DNA of 27,112 nt. It comes from Methylococcaceae bacterium. GTDB taxonomy: Bacteria > Pseudomonadota > Gammaproteobacteria > Methylococcales > Methylomonadaceae. This document shows, piece by piece, positions 1 through 7,619 of this stretch. The notes beneath the pieces are model-generated. The model saw only the letters and a list, made by a program, of their open reading frames with translations, searched no databases and was not told the DNA's origin. Position numbers and translations under genes: made by a program. The DNA lies in contig JABFST010000035.1 in assembly GCA_013140465.1 (NCBI GenBank), forward strand, positions 1-27,112, written 5' to 3'. The stretch's first letter is position 1, and the number at the start of each line of letters is the position of its first letter.

Positions 1-957
1 GTATTCGTCTAGCGTGGTCGCACCTACGCAATGCAGTTCGCCACGCGCCAGCGCGGGCTTTAACATATTGCCCGCATCCATTGCGCCTTCGGCTTTGCCC
101 GCACCGACCATCGTGTGCAATTCGTCGATAAACAAAATCACCCGGCCTTCTTGTTTCGCCAAATCGTTCAGCACCGCTTTTAAGCGTTCTTCAAATTCGC
201 CACGAAACTTAGCCCCGGCAATTAACGCCGCCATGTCTAAGGCTAAGACTTGCTTGCCTTTAATGCCTTCCGGCACTTCGCCATTAACGATACGTTGCGC
301 CAAACCTTCGACTATCGCGGTTTTGCCCACGCCAGGTTCGCCTATCAGCACTGGATTGTTTTTGGTGCGCCGTTGTAAGACTTGTATGGTGCGGCGGATT
401 TCGTCGTCGCGCCCAATGACCGGATCAAGCTTGCCTTGTTCGGCGCGTTCGGTCAGGTTGATGGTGTATTTGTTCAGGGCTTGGCGTTGGTCTTCGGCAT
501 TGGCATCGTTGACGGCATCACCGCCGCGCATGGCGTCGATCGCAGTTTCCAAGGATTTTTTGCTGGCTCCAGCTTTTTTAAGCAAGTCATTTAACACGCC
601 TTTTTCTTCAATGGCGGCAAGCAAAAACAATTCGCTGGCAATAAATTTGTCATTGCGCTTTTGTGCCAGCTTATCGGTTAGATTAAGCAAGCGGCTTAGC
701 TCATTGGAGATTTGCACATCTCCGCCCGAACCGCTAACCGTGGCAATACGACCCAGCTCTTGTTGCAACTGGGTACGCAGCAATTGGGTGTTGACCCCCA
801 ATTGCCCTAATAACGGCCGGATGCTGCCGCCGTCTTGATCTAACAGAGCCAACATCAAATGTACTGGCCCTATGAATTGATGGTCTTTTCCTAAAGCCAA
901 GCTTTGTGCGTCTGCCAAGGCGGCTTGAAACTTACCCGTTAATTTATCCATACGCAT
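1..957 (-). CDS. clpB: ATP-dependent chaperone ClpB (Hsp100), N-terminal part; 3' end outside window
   Basis: ClpB is the cytoplasmic Hsp100 disaggregase that works with DnaK/DnaJ/GrpE to rescue aggregated proteins after heat stress. The visible 319 residues begin [19 protein letters not shown], matching the start of E. coli ClpB, and cover the N-domain and the start of nucleotide-binding domain 1. Walker A GEPGVGKT falls at residues 206-213, the same numbering as in E. coli. Walker B is [15 protein letters not shown], and the fragment ends at VGATTLDEY. The start at 957 is preferred over an internal ATG at 951 because it fits the family N-terminus and has AAAGGTG upstream. The AGAMD-type loop and DEL rather than DEA after Walker B separate it from the T6SS paralogue clpV in this window. 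The gene runs off the left edge. A sigma-32-type promoter lies just upstream. Confidence 0.97.
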   Translation of the reverse strand, partial: MRMDKLTGKFQAALADAQSLALGKDHQFIGPVHLMLALLDQDGGSIRPLLGQLGVNTQLLRTQLQQELGRIATVSGSGGDVQISNELSRLLNLTDKLAQKRNDKFIASELFLLAAIEEKGVLNDLLKKAGASKKSLETAIDAMRGGDAVNDANAEDQRQALNKYTINLTERAEQGKLDPVIGRDDEIRRTIQVLQRRTKNNPVLIGEPGVGKTAIVEGLAQRIVNGEVPEGIKGKQVLALDMAALIAGAKFRGEFEERLKAVLNDLAKQEGRVILFIDELHTMVGAGKAEGAMDAGNMLKPALARGELHCVGATTLDEY

Positions 958-994
958 TGCATTCACCTTTAAAAAAGTTTTTAAGATAATGCTA

Positions 995-1022
995 ATATTG
1001 GGGTGCGCAGACGGTTTTCAAG
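995..1022 (-). promoter_or_regulatory. Sigma-32 (RpoH)-type heat-shock promoter for clpB
   Basis: On the minus strand CTTGAAA (1022-1016) is followed after exactly 12 nt by CCCCAATAT (1003-995). The RpoH consensus is CTTGAAA, an 11-16 nt spacer, then CCCCATnT, so the -35 is perfect and the -10 nearly so. It lies about 40 nt upstream of the clpB start, the expected place. Assignment rests on the motif and gene identity; no transcript start is shown. Confidence 0.85.
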
Positions 1023-1066
1023 AGCTTAGGCGATTAATTTGTGGCTTTTCATTAGCTGCACGATAA

Positions 1067-1099
1067 AGACCTGCGAGGTTTTTAAAACCTCGCAGGTCT
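1067..1099. repeat. Perfect 33-nt palindrome (16-bp arms, 1-nt centre)
   Basis: AGACCTGCGAGGTTTT, one T, then the exact reverse complement. It lies between the clpB promoter and the upstream terminator. The arms are too perfect for chance. From memory, similar GACCTGCGAGGTTTT palindromes occur as dispersed intergenic repeats in several bacterial genomes, so a REP-like or MITE-derived element is likely. Only one copy is in this window. It has no long T-run outside the stem, so it is not a clear terminator. Confidence 0.75.
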
Positions 1100-1185
1100 A
1101 CAGCAATTGCCTACAACTAATGAAACGTTGCATATTTTATGGCAACAGCCCGCAAGATGGGCAACACGGAAAGGAAATAACAGGC

Positions 1186-1213
1186 AAAAAAAAACCGGAG
1201 GGTAAATCCGGTT
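1186..1213 (-). terminator. Rho-independent terminator on the minus strand
   Basis: On the minus strand AACCGGA, a 7-nt loop and TCCGGTT form a 7-bp stem (1213-1193) that runs into an unbroken T tract ending at 1186. It is correctly placed to stop minus-strand transcription from the sigma/mbtH pair, although mbtH ends about 380 nt earlier. Alternatively it ends a separate small transcript from the structured region next to it. Confidence 0.75.
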
Positions 1214-1279
1214 AGGTATACGCGCACCTTTTGGGTGAGGATGGGGGCTTAAGTCAGAACATTAAGATTAATAGCAATA

Positions 1280-1413
1280 CCTTCGCCTACATGTCGGTCA
1301 TTGTGAAATAACCCCATGCTGACAGTGGCACAAGTTTTTGTCACCTGTCAGTTAAGCAATCGCTTGATGCCCTGTCGGCGAAGGCATGTATAGATTTTAA
1401 GAAAAATCAAGCG
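1280..1413. other. Cluster of nested and overlapping inverted repeats in the mbtH-clpB gap; possible structured RNA
   Basis: The gap from 958 to 1594 has no convincing coding region. Within it, CCTTCGCC (1280-1287) is the exact complement of GGCGAAGG (1377-1384). CTGACAG (1319-1325) pairs with CTGTCAG (1345-1351), with an inner ACAA/TTGT. CGCTTGAT (1361-1368) pairs with ATCAAGCG (1406-1413), with an inner TGCC/GGCA. The first and third pairings overlap and cannot fully coexist. With the minus-strand terminator at 1186-1213 this looks like a small RNA or structured 3' leader ending at the T tract, but I could not find a convincing promoter and recognise no known RNA family. A weaker CCCTCT/AGAGGG pair lies near 1514-1547. 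Confidence 0.35.
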
Positions 1414-1594
1414 TCATGTCTGTGTACTATTTCACAAAAAATAAAAAATTTTTCATCTATGCCTTGCTGAACAACGTAGGTATAGAGTCCGAAGCGGATA
1501 AATCTACTTTAAACGCCCTCTCCCACAGGTAGAGCGTAGATAGAGGGGATTTATTTAAAGCAACTACGGCATTATGCAGCCAGCCAGTTGCAAA

Positions 1595-1807
1595 TTAAGA
1601 CTGTGCCATTGCAAGCCGTAAGCTTAAGGGGCGCATATCCGTCCAAACTTCTTGAATGTAATCCAAGCATTCTTGTTTGCTGCCAGTTTTGCCCACTGCT
1701 TTCCAGCCGCCGGGTATGTCTTTGTAGTCAGGCCAGATGGAATATTGCTCTTCGTGATTGACGACAACATGGTAAATCGTGTTGTCTTCTTCGTCTTGGT
1801 CATTCAT
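1595..1807 (-). CDS. MbtH-like protein (NRPS adenylation-domain chaperone/activator)
   Basis: A 70-residue protein with the full MbtH signature: [10 protein letters not shown], then [20 protein letters not shown], then [12 protein letters not shown]. The conserved Trp residues and the WTDMRP block are all present, and the length is typical. MbtH-like proteins bind adenylation domains of non-ribosomal peptide synthetases and raise their solubility or activity, so the gene implies an NRPS in the same cell. The ATG at 1807 has AGGA 8 nt upstream. It lies 28 nt downstream of the ECF sigma gene on the same strand, most likely co-transcribed. No NRPS module is in the window, so the client synthetase must be elsewhere. 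Confidence 0.96.
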   Translation of the reverse strand: MNDQDEEDNTIYHVVVNHEEQYSIWPDYKDIPGGWKAVGKTGSKQECLDYIQEVWTDMRPLSLRLAMAQS

Positions 1808-1835
1808 GTTGGATTTCCTAGTGGTTGGGTGTTAT

Positions 1836-2324
1836 TTAAGCTAAGCGTTCGTTTAGCCGCTGGCGGCAATAGGCGTTGGCTTTCATCAAATGTTTTTCCA
1901 CGCCGCTTTCCGAAATGGCCAAGGTCTGGGCTATTTCGGCGTAGCTAAAGCCATTGATTTTATGCAAGATAAACGCCATGCGACGGCGTTCGGGCAATTC
2001 TTCTATCACTTGACGGATAATATCCGCGTATTGGTCATTGGTTGCCAATTGCTCTGCCGAGGGCAGTTCAAAAACTGAGGTGTCAAACAGCTGTGAGTAA
2101 TTTTCGACTATTTTTTTATGCCTGAGATAATCGTAGGCAAAGTTTCTGGCAACTTTAAACAAGTAACTGCGGGGGCTTTTAATATGTTGTTTTTGGGCTT
2201 CAAATAGCAAAACGATATAACTTTCTTGGCAAATATCTTCTGCTACCTCCCGATGATAAACAATACGTTCAGAATATTTTATCAATTCGTTTCTATAGTT
2301 ATTATAGGCTAGCTCAATATTCAT
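1836..2324 (-). CDS. ECF-type RNA polymerase sigma factor (FecI/PvdS-like)
   Basis: A 162-residue sigma-70 family protein with only regions 2 and 4, the ECF layout. Region 2 (about residues 5-75) includes REVAEDICQESYIVLL and the SPRSYLFKVARNFAYDYLR segment that contacts the -10 element. Region 4 (about 105-158) has LPERRRMAFILHKINGFSYAEIAQTLAISESGVEKHL, the -35-binding helix-turn-helix. The LPERRR and GVEKHL patterns are closest to iron-related FecI/PvdS sigmas. It is followed by mbtH 28 nt downstream and faces an exporter-acylase pair on the other strand. No FecR-type anti-sigma gene is adjacent, as for PvdS in Pseudomonas. The iron-responsive siderophore role is inference; I saw no convincing Fur box upstream. 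Start ATG at 2324 has AAGG about 6 nt upstream. Confidence 0.9.
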   Translation of the reverse strand: MNIELAYNNYRNELIKYSERIVYHREVAEDICQESYIVLLFEAQKQHIKSPRSYLFKVARNFAYDYLRHKKIVENYSQLFDTSVFELPSAEQLATNDQYADIIRQVIEELPERRRMAFILHKINGFSYAEIAQTLAISESGVEKHLMKANAYCRQRLNERLA

Positions 2325-2835
2325 TTTTGCCTTTTTGGGTTGGGGTTTACGCGGTATCTGCGCCGCCTTATGCTATTGGGAAGTCAGGCGCAATCACTGC
2401 CCTCCCCTAAACTGTTTGGGTTGGGAGGGTAGATACCCTCAACATCTGGCGTAATGGGTATTAAGCATTTGCTATGCCATATTTACTGCTGTGTGTTAAT
2501 GGCGATGATGACCGATAATTTTTCAATTTAAAGAATGGCTTGGTGGTTTCTGCATAGGGCATGGCGGTTTGCGGTGGGTCTGTGGCTAATGGCAAGACTT
2601 TTAAAAGTATGTCAAAAGCCATAGTCGGCTGTGTCATTTGCCGCACTTCTAAACCTAGGAAAATGCCCGCCTAGGATGGCTTAGCGCGTATAAATCCCTC
2701 ATTGCCGCTTGTGACCTTAACCGACAGGTGGGGTTATGCGACAACCATTCGTCTACCTATTCTAAATACGGCTAGTCTTGCTAGGCTTAAAGGCCCGCAA
2801 CTAGCTACGGTTTTTGGCAATTCTAAAGGTTACTC
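2325..2835. other. Divergent intergenic region between sigma/mbtH and exporter/acylase pairs
   Basis: About 510 nt with no supported gene; a possible 61-codon frame on the minus strand (2461-2646) has no family resemblance and no good ribosome site. It must hold promoters for both directions. The clearest element is an inverted repeat CCCTCCC (2400-2406) / GGGAGGG (2423-2429), with inner AAAC/GTTT, in the leader of the sigma gene. I saw no convincing Fur box, PvdS-type box or sigma-70 promoter. Confidence 0.5.
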
Positions 2836-4464
2836 ATGCTTGGATTATTGTGGCGTTCTTCTTGGCGCATAGTTATGTTGGTTATCGTAATGGGGGCCGT
2901 TAGTGGCTTAAGCAGTGCGTTGCTGGTTGGGCAGATCAATTCGGCCTTGTCTGGTGCGTGGGCAGGGCGGGGCTGGCAGGATACGCAGCTGCTGTGGCAG
3001 TTTGCGGGTTTGTCTGCGGTCTTGGTGCTGAGTGGCTATTACTCGCGCTATCTGAGCAACCACCTGATTGAAAAAGCCATTTGCGAACTGCGCTTACACA
3101 TCAGCCGCTTGATCCTAGCCGCCCCCTACCCGCGCCTACAGGCATTGGGCAAAGCCCAATTGTTGGCTAACTTAACTGAAGACATCAGCAAAATAGCGCG
3201 TGCTTTTTTGGTGTTACCAGAGTTGTGCGTAAACGCGGCTATGGTGTTGGGCTGTTTGGCTTATTTGGCATGGCTGTCGTGGCAATTGGCCTTAGTCACT
3301 AGCGGCATTGTCGTGTTTGGCGTGTTAAGTTACAAACTGTTGTCCACGTTGCCCAGCAAGTCGCTAGCATTGGCGCGCGAAGAATACGACACCTTAAGCC
3401 GACATTTCCGTAGCCTGATTGAGGGCATTAAAGAATTAAAGCTGCACCAACGCCGTAGCGTGGCTTTTATGGATGCCTCTATCGCGACGAGCGCCAAGGC
3501 TTACCGCCGTTATTCGGTGTCTGCGGCGAATGCGTTCCTGTTTGCTTATCAGTGGGCGAATATTTTGTTTTACCTGATGCTAGGGCTTATTTTGTTTGTT
3601 TTCCCGTCTTATGGGGTCGGGCAAGATGTCGTCAGCGGCTACTTGCTGGTGTTTTTGTTTATCATGGGGCCGCTCTCGGTGTTGACCGAAACCGTGCCTA
3701 TTTTTGCCAGCCTTAAGGTCGCTACAAACAAAATAGACGCGCTGGGCACGGCCTTGGCAACTGGGCCACAAGCCATGCCTACTGTGCCGCCGGAATGGTC
3801 GGCGTGGTCTGAATTGTGCCTGCAAGGCGTAACGCACAGCTTTCACCGTGAACAAGAAAACCGCCACTTTACCCTAGGGCCTATCGATTTAGTTTTCAAA
3901 CCCGGCGAACTGGTGTTTTTGGTAGGCGGTAACGGTAGCGGCAAAACCACATTGGCGATGCTATTATTGGGGCTATACCTGCCTGAAAACGGGGTGATTA
4001 CAGTCAATGGCGTGGCGGTGACAGCAGCTAACCGTGATGCCTATCGGCAAAATTTTTCGGCAGTGTTTTCCGATTTCCATTTGTTTGACGCGTTGTTTGG
4101 CTTTGATTCGAACGTGGTTAATGCCCAAGTGCTAGCGTTTTTGGAAAAGCTGCAACTGCACCATAAAGTCAGCGTGCAAGACGGTAAATTCTCAACCCTA
4201 GACTTATCGCAAGGGCAACGTAAACGCTTGGCCTTGTTAATCGCCTATTTGGAAGACCGCCCATTTTATGTTTTTGACGAATGGGCCGCCGACCAAGACC
4301 CTGAATTTAAGGCTCTGTTTTACACCGAATTGTTACCCGCATTAAGCAACCGAGGCAAAACGGTGTTAGTGATTACCCATGATGACCGTTATTTCCATCT
4401 GGCGCACCGTTGTATCAAATTGGAAGAAGGCCAAATCACCCCCTACCAACAGGAGATGCCATGA
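2836..4464 (+). CDS. Cyclic peptide export ABC transporter (SyrD/PvdE family), fused permease-ATPase
   Basis: A 542-residue half-transporter with an N-terminal six-helix permease (about residues 10-300) and a C-terminal ATPase. Walker A is GGNGSGKT (364-371), the signature LSQGQ (457-461), Walker B YVFDE (478-482) followed by WAADQDP, and the H-loop His is H515. The DEWAADQDP block and the QGQRKRLALL signature are characteristic of the SyrD/PvdE subfamily, which moves lipopeptides or siderophore precursors (syringomycin, pyoverdine) across the inner membrane to the periplasm. Start ATG at 2836 has AAAGG 7 nt upstream. Its stop overlaps the start of the acylase gene (ATGA), indicating translational coupling. 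The likely substrate is the peptide made by the MbtH-dependent NRPS; this is inference. Confidence 0.93.
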   Translation: MLGLLWRSSWRIVMLVIVMGAVSGLSSALLVGQINSALSGAWAGRGWQDTQLLWQFAGLSAVLVLSGYYSRYLSNHLIEKAICELRLHISRLILAAPYPRLQALGKAQLLANLTEDISKIARAFLVLPELCVNAAMVLGCLAYLAWLSWQLALVTSGIVVFGVLSYKLLSTLPSKSLALAREEYDTLSRHFRSLIEGIKELKLHQRRSVAFMDASIATSAKAYRRYSVSAANAFLFAYQWANILFYLMLGLILFVFPSYGVGQDVVSGYLLVFLFIMGPLSVLTETVPIFASLKVATNKIDALGTALATGPQAMPTVPPEWSAWSELCLQGVTHSFHREQENRHFTLGPIDLVFKPGELVFLVGGNGSGKTTLAMLLLGLYLPENGVITVNGVAVTAANRDAYRQNFSAVFSDFHLFDALFGFDSNVVNAQVLAFLEKLQLHHKVSVQDGKFSTLDLSQGQRKRLALLIAYLEDRPFYVFDEWAADQDPEFKALFYTELLPALSNRGKTVLVITHDDRYFHLAHRCIKLEEGQITPYQQEMP

Positions 4465-6854
4465 GCAAAAAATTCCGCATTGGCCTAGTTTATGGCTTGG
4501 TCGGTTTGCTGTGCCTAGTGGGCTTGGCAGCTGCATTAGGCGGATGGGCTTTGCAAAGTTCACTGCCCGCAAGGTCGGGGATACGGCTAGGCACTCATTT
4601 TCTGGCTCCCGTCACTTTGGCTTATGACGCATACGGCGTACCTGCAATCACCGCCCAAAACCGCTTGGATGCGATACGCGCATTGGCTTACAGCACAGCG
4701 GGCGACCGCCTGTTCCAAATGGATTTGTTGCGCCGAAAAAATGCGGGGCGTTTGGCGGAAATATTCGGCAATGCGGCACTTGACAGCGATATTGCCGCAC
4801 GCACCTACCAATTTCCAGCCGTTGCACGGCGGGTGCTTAAACGCTTGCCCGCCGAACATCGGCAGTATCTTGAAGCCTATGCTGAAGGGGTCAACACCTA
4901 TTTGGCTCACGCCCAACGCTTACCCTTTGAATTTACCGTATTAGGCTACACCCCCCAAGCTTGGCAAGCCGAAGACTGCATCCTTATTGTTTTGGGTATG
5001 TTTGACCTGCTGACGGCTTGGTCTGAGCAAGAAGAACGGATGTTGACGGTGATGGCGAAAACCTTGCCGCCCGAAGTGGTGGCGTTTCTTACCCCCGATA
5101 CCGACACTTACACCGACCTGTTGACGGGTGGCCCTTCATATCGCCCTGCCCGTCCGGTTCCTGTTGCCACACTCGAACAACTGCTTAGGCAATTGCCGCC
5201 TACCCTCCCAAAACAGGCAGCTGCGGTACAACTGCGCTCTACAGTCGCAGGTTCTAATGCGTGGGCGGTCAGCGGCAGCAAAACCCATGATGGTAGGGCA
5301 CTACTCGCCAATGATATGCACTTGGGGATCAATGTGCCTAATCTGTGGTACCGCTGTGAGTTACGGTATGGGCAGACACAGGTTGCAGGGCTTAATCTGC
5401 CAGGTACGCCGCTCATCGTGGCGGGCAGCAATGGGCATATCGCTTGGGGCGGTACGAGCTTGTCCAGCGATACCTTGGATTTAGTCACCTTAGAACTCAA
5501 CCCCACCAACCCCGATGAATATAAGCTACAAAGCCACTGGCAACGGTTTGTACATCATAGCGAACAGATAGTAGTTAAGGATGGCGGTGTACATACACTC
5601 GATGTCAAAGAAACCCATTGGGGGCCGGTTGCTAGCCAATTGCTGCTAGGCCAAGCCGTTGCGATCCATTGGACGGCATTGGATGAAACTGCCGTGGATG
5701 TCGGCTTGCTGGATTTGGAGACCACCGAAACGCTGGCGGCAGCAGTCGCAGGTATCACGCACATGGGCGGGCCGCAGCTGAATTTTTTGTTGGCGGATGA
5801 TAAAGGACACATTGCTTGGACGGTGCTAGGCAAAATCCCACTGCGCAAAGGCTTTGACGGCACTGTCAGCCACGCTTGGGCCGATGCCAACATCGGTTGG
5901 GATGGCTATGCAGATGCGCAGAACATGCCTAGGGCTTTCGACCCGCCCGAAGGATTTTTGGTATCCGCCAATCACCGCCGCTTAGGCAGTGCTTATCCTT
6001 ATGTCATAGGCCACCAGTTTGCCAACGGCTACCGCGCTTACCGGATTAGCGAACGGTTAAAGCTGATGCCGGACAGCAATGAATGGTCGATGTTTGACTT
6101 GCAACTCGACACCGAAAACGCGTTTTACCGATATTACCAACAATTGGCCTTGTCGGTATTACCGACTGGCATTGACGCACAACAACCGATACTTAAAGAA
6201 ATACGCGATACGCTATTAGCCTGGAACGGCAGGGCTGATGCTACGAGCGTGGGCTTTGCCCTGCTGGAACAGTTTAGGGGACAGTTGGCTAACAGTGTTT
6301 TTCAGCCCTTTTTAAGGCAATGCCTTAAAACAGATCCCCAATTCCGATATAGCTGGCTGCAAGTTGATACGCCTTTACAAGCCTTGTTGACGGCAAAAAT
6401 CCCCGGTTTGCTGCCATCACCAGAGCATTACCGCACTTGGGACAATTTTATCCGCGACCAACTCTTACTGTCCGCACATCAGCTTATTGCCGAAACAGGC
6501 GCAGGCAACTTAGCGGAATTGTCTTGGGGTGAAACCAATCAGGCACACATGGCACACCTATTTTCATCTGTGTTGCCTGGGCTGGGCAGTGTGCTGGATA
6601 TGCCTAAAGACCCGCTAGCGGGGTGTTTGGGTTGCGTGCGAGTCACCGCCCCGCAGTTTGGCGCGAGTGGACGCTTAGTCGTTGCGCCCTCCCATCTCGA
6701 TGCTGGTATTTTGCATATTCCTGGTGGGCAGTCGGGACATCCCTTATCGACGCATTATCGTGACCAGCAACAAGCTTGGGTACATGGCTGGCCTATCGCG
6801 TTATTGGCGGGGCCGCCTGTGCAATGGCTAACACTGCAACCGAGGCAAGATTGA
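4461..6854 (+). CDS. Penicillin acylase / PvdQ-type Ntn-hydrolase, secreted or membrane-anchored acylase
   Basis: A 797-residue member of the penicillin acylase family: a precursor that cleaves itself into alpha and beta chains in the periplasm and hydrolyses an amide bond, often removing an acyl chain. Residues 4-30 form a hydrophobic signal/anchor (GLVYGLVGLLCLVGLAAALG). The self-cleavage site is in VAGSNAWAVSG, making Ser265 the new beta-chain N-terminus and nucleophile. Asn504 in VSANHRR lies at beta-chain position 240, next to the known oxyanion Asn of this family (beta241 in E. coli penicillin G acylase). An in-frame start exists 51 nt upstream inside the exporter gene, but ATG 4461 has AGGAG just before it and overlaps the exporter stop by ATGA. 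Beside a PvdE-like exporter it may deacylate a lipidated peptide precursor like PvdQ; acyl-homoserine-lactone hydrolysis is an alternative. Confidence 0.9.
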   Translation: MSKKFRIGLVYGLVGLLCLVGLAAALGGWALQSSLPARSGIRLGTHFLAPVTLAYDAYGVPAITAQNRLDAIRALAYSTAGDRLFQMDLLRRKNAGRLAEIFGNAALDSDIAARTYQFPAVARRVLKRLPAEHRQYLEAYAEGVNTYLAHAQRLPFEFTVLGYTPQAWQAEDCILIVLGMFDLLTAWSEQEERMLTVMAKTLPPEVVAFLTPDTDTYTDLLTGGPSYRPARPVPVATLEQLLRQLPPTLPKQAAAVQLRSTVAGSNAWAVSGSKTHDGRALLANDMHLGINVPNLWYRCELRYGQTQVAGLNLPGTPLIVAGSNGHIAWGGTSLSSDTLDLVTLELNPTNPDEYKLQSHWQRFVHHSEQIVVKDGGVHTLDVKETHWGPVASQLLLGQAVAIHWTALDETAVDVGLLDLETTETLAAAVAGITHMGGPQLNFLLADDKGHIAWTVLGKIPLRKGFDGTVSHAWADANIGWDGYADAQNMPRAFDPPEGFLVSANHRRLGSAYPYVIGHQFANGYRAYRISERLKLMPDSNEWSMFDLQLDTENAFYRYYQQLALSVLPTGIDAQQPILKEIRDTLLAWNGRADATSVGFALLEQFRGQLANSVFQPFLRQCLKTDPQFRYSWLQVDTPLQALLTAKIPGLLPSPEHYRTWDNFIRDQLLLSAHQLIAETGAGNLAELSWGETNQAHMAHLFSSVLPGLGSVLDMPKDPLAGCLGCVRVTAPQFGASGRLVVAPSHLDAGILHIPGGQSGHPLSTHYRDQQQAWVHGWPIALLAGPPVQWLTLQPRQD

Positions 6855-6883
6855 ACACTGTATGATGGGTGGCTCCATTACAA

Positions 6884-7114
6884 TCAGTCGGCACGGACTA
6901 GTTTTTCGTAAGCGGGTAGATTATCCGTTTCAGCAAGGGCTTCTTGATAAGCGCATTTGAATGCCTCGGCTGCATTCGTGTAACTTAACAGCAGCCCTTC
7001 CAAGTCTGCGCCTTGGTCAGGCGGCAACGCATCTAATGTCTGCTCTAAATCTGCCATTTTAAAATCAACAGCTTGTATGGCAAGAGCCAAATGTATTCCG
7101 GTTACTGTTGGCAT
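6884..7114 (-). CDS. tsi2: Tsi2-like immunity protein
   Basis: A 76-residue acidic, helical protein resembling P. aeruginosa Tsi2 (77 residues). The C-terminal half ADLEGLLLSYTNAAEAFKCA then YQEAL...NLPAYEKLV lines up with the recalled Tsi2 sequence AELEQLLVGYDLAADDLKNA then YEQAL...GLPPYDRLI. Tsi2 is the cytoplasmic antitoxin that binds and neutralises the T6SS effector Tse2. ATG 7114 has AAAGGA 6 nt upstream, and that site overlaps the TGA stop of the preceding tse2 frame, so translation would be coupled if ribosomes reached it. It is the last gene of the minus-strand T6SS cluster and converges on the acylase gene with only 29 nt between stops. The frame is complete although the partner toxin frame is broken. 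The match is from memory, not from a search. Confidence 0.88.
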   Translation of the reverse strand: MPTVTGIHLALAIQAVDFKMADLEQTLDALPPDQGADLEGLLLSYTNAAEAFKCAYQEALAETDNLPAYEKLVRAD

Positions 7115-7124
7115 GTTAATCCTT

Positions 7125-7586
7125 TCAGTCTACAGTTAATGTTACACGGCCTAACTCTACAGCACGAACAATCGCATTGCGCGCAAAATTATCTAATGCC
7201 CCTACCATAGCCTCTTTAGTCATCCGCCCTGCCAACGATTCGATTTGATAGTGGCTAGCCTTAAAGCACTTACGCCAGCCATCATTACGCACGATAAGTG
7301 ATGCCGGAATGACCGTACCATCAGGAATTTCAAAGGAAAGCCAGCCTTCCTTAGTAAACACGCCAGAACGGTCAAAAAGCGAAGTCCCGCCACCAGCAAG
7401 CACATATTAAACGCCTTGGTCATATTGAAACTCTACATCGGCGGGCCTGACATTGCCACCACCCAAATCCCGCTCGTAAAAGTCAGGGTAAAGAATACCC
7501 TGAGCGGGTTATTTGCCGTCAGATACGCCATTTGGAAACTGCTCAATACGGACAGAACGGTATTAGTGCAAGCCTGTCTTTGACAT
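7125..7586 (-). pseudogene. tse2: Tse2-like T6SS toxin gene interrupted by three in-frame TAA codons
   Basis: The frame from ATG 7586 (GGAG 7 nt upstream) to TGA 7125 is 153 codons, close to the 158 residues of P. aeruginosa Tse2. It contains TAA at codon 8 (7565-7563), 26 (7511-7509) and 60 (7409-7407), with no indel between. The C-terminal part matches Tse2 strongly: AGGGTSLFDRSGVF, then EIPDGTVIPASL, FKASHYQI and GALDNFARNAI, against recalled Tse2 GGTSVFDRAGV, VIPDGTDIPPDL, LQATHYTI and GHLDNFVRNAI. The N-terminal pieces YRSVRIEQFPNGVSDGK and DFYERDLGGGNVRPADVE read as protein too; YRSV resembles the LYRAV strand carrying the ADP-ribosyltransferase Arg. The Thr-Ser pair reported as essential in Tse2 is kept at codons 68-69. 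A 92-residue fragment could start at GTG 7403 but would lack the Arg strand. Tse2 is a cytoplasm-acting toxin carried by Hcp. Confidence 0.85.
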
Positions 7587-7619
7587 GGTTTTACTCCATT
7601 AGGTGAGTTTACATCTAGT

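Noticed and set aside
14..838. Long plus-strand open frame over the left end
   Set aside because: Antisense to clpB, whose minus-strand product has exact Walker motifs and family numbering; the plus frame has no family features.
2461..2646. 61-codon minus-strand frame upstream of the sigma gene
   Set aside because: No recognisable family, no good ribosome site, low-complexity composition; probably chance.
4410..4460. Upstream in-frame start for the acylase
   Set aside because: Would place a charged 17-residue extension before the signal anchor; the ATGA overlap and AGGAG favour 4461.
7125..7403. Treating the 92-residue Tse2-like frame as an ordinary small gene
   Set aside because: Homology-like sequence, a start and a ribosome site extend upstream in the same frame across three stops, so a broken full-length gene explains more.
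7407..7565. Programmed read-through or an alternative genetic code at the TAA codons
   Set aside because: All long genes here use standard stops, including TAA, and no read-through signal is visible; nonsense mutation is simpler.
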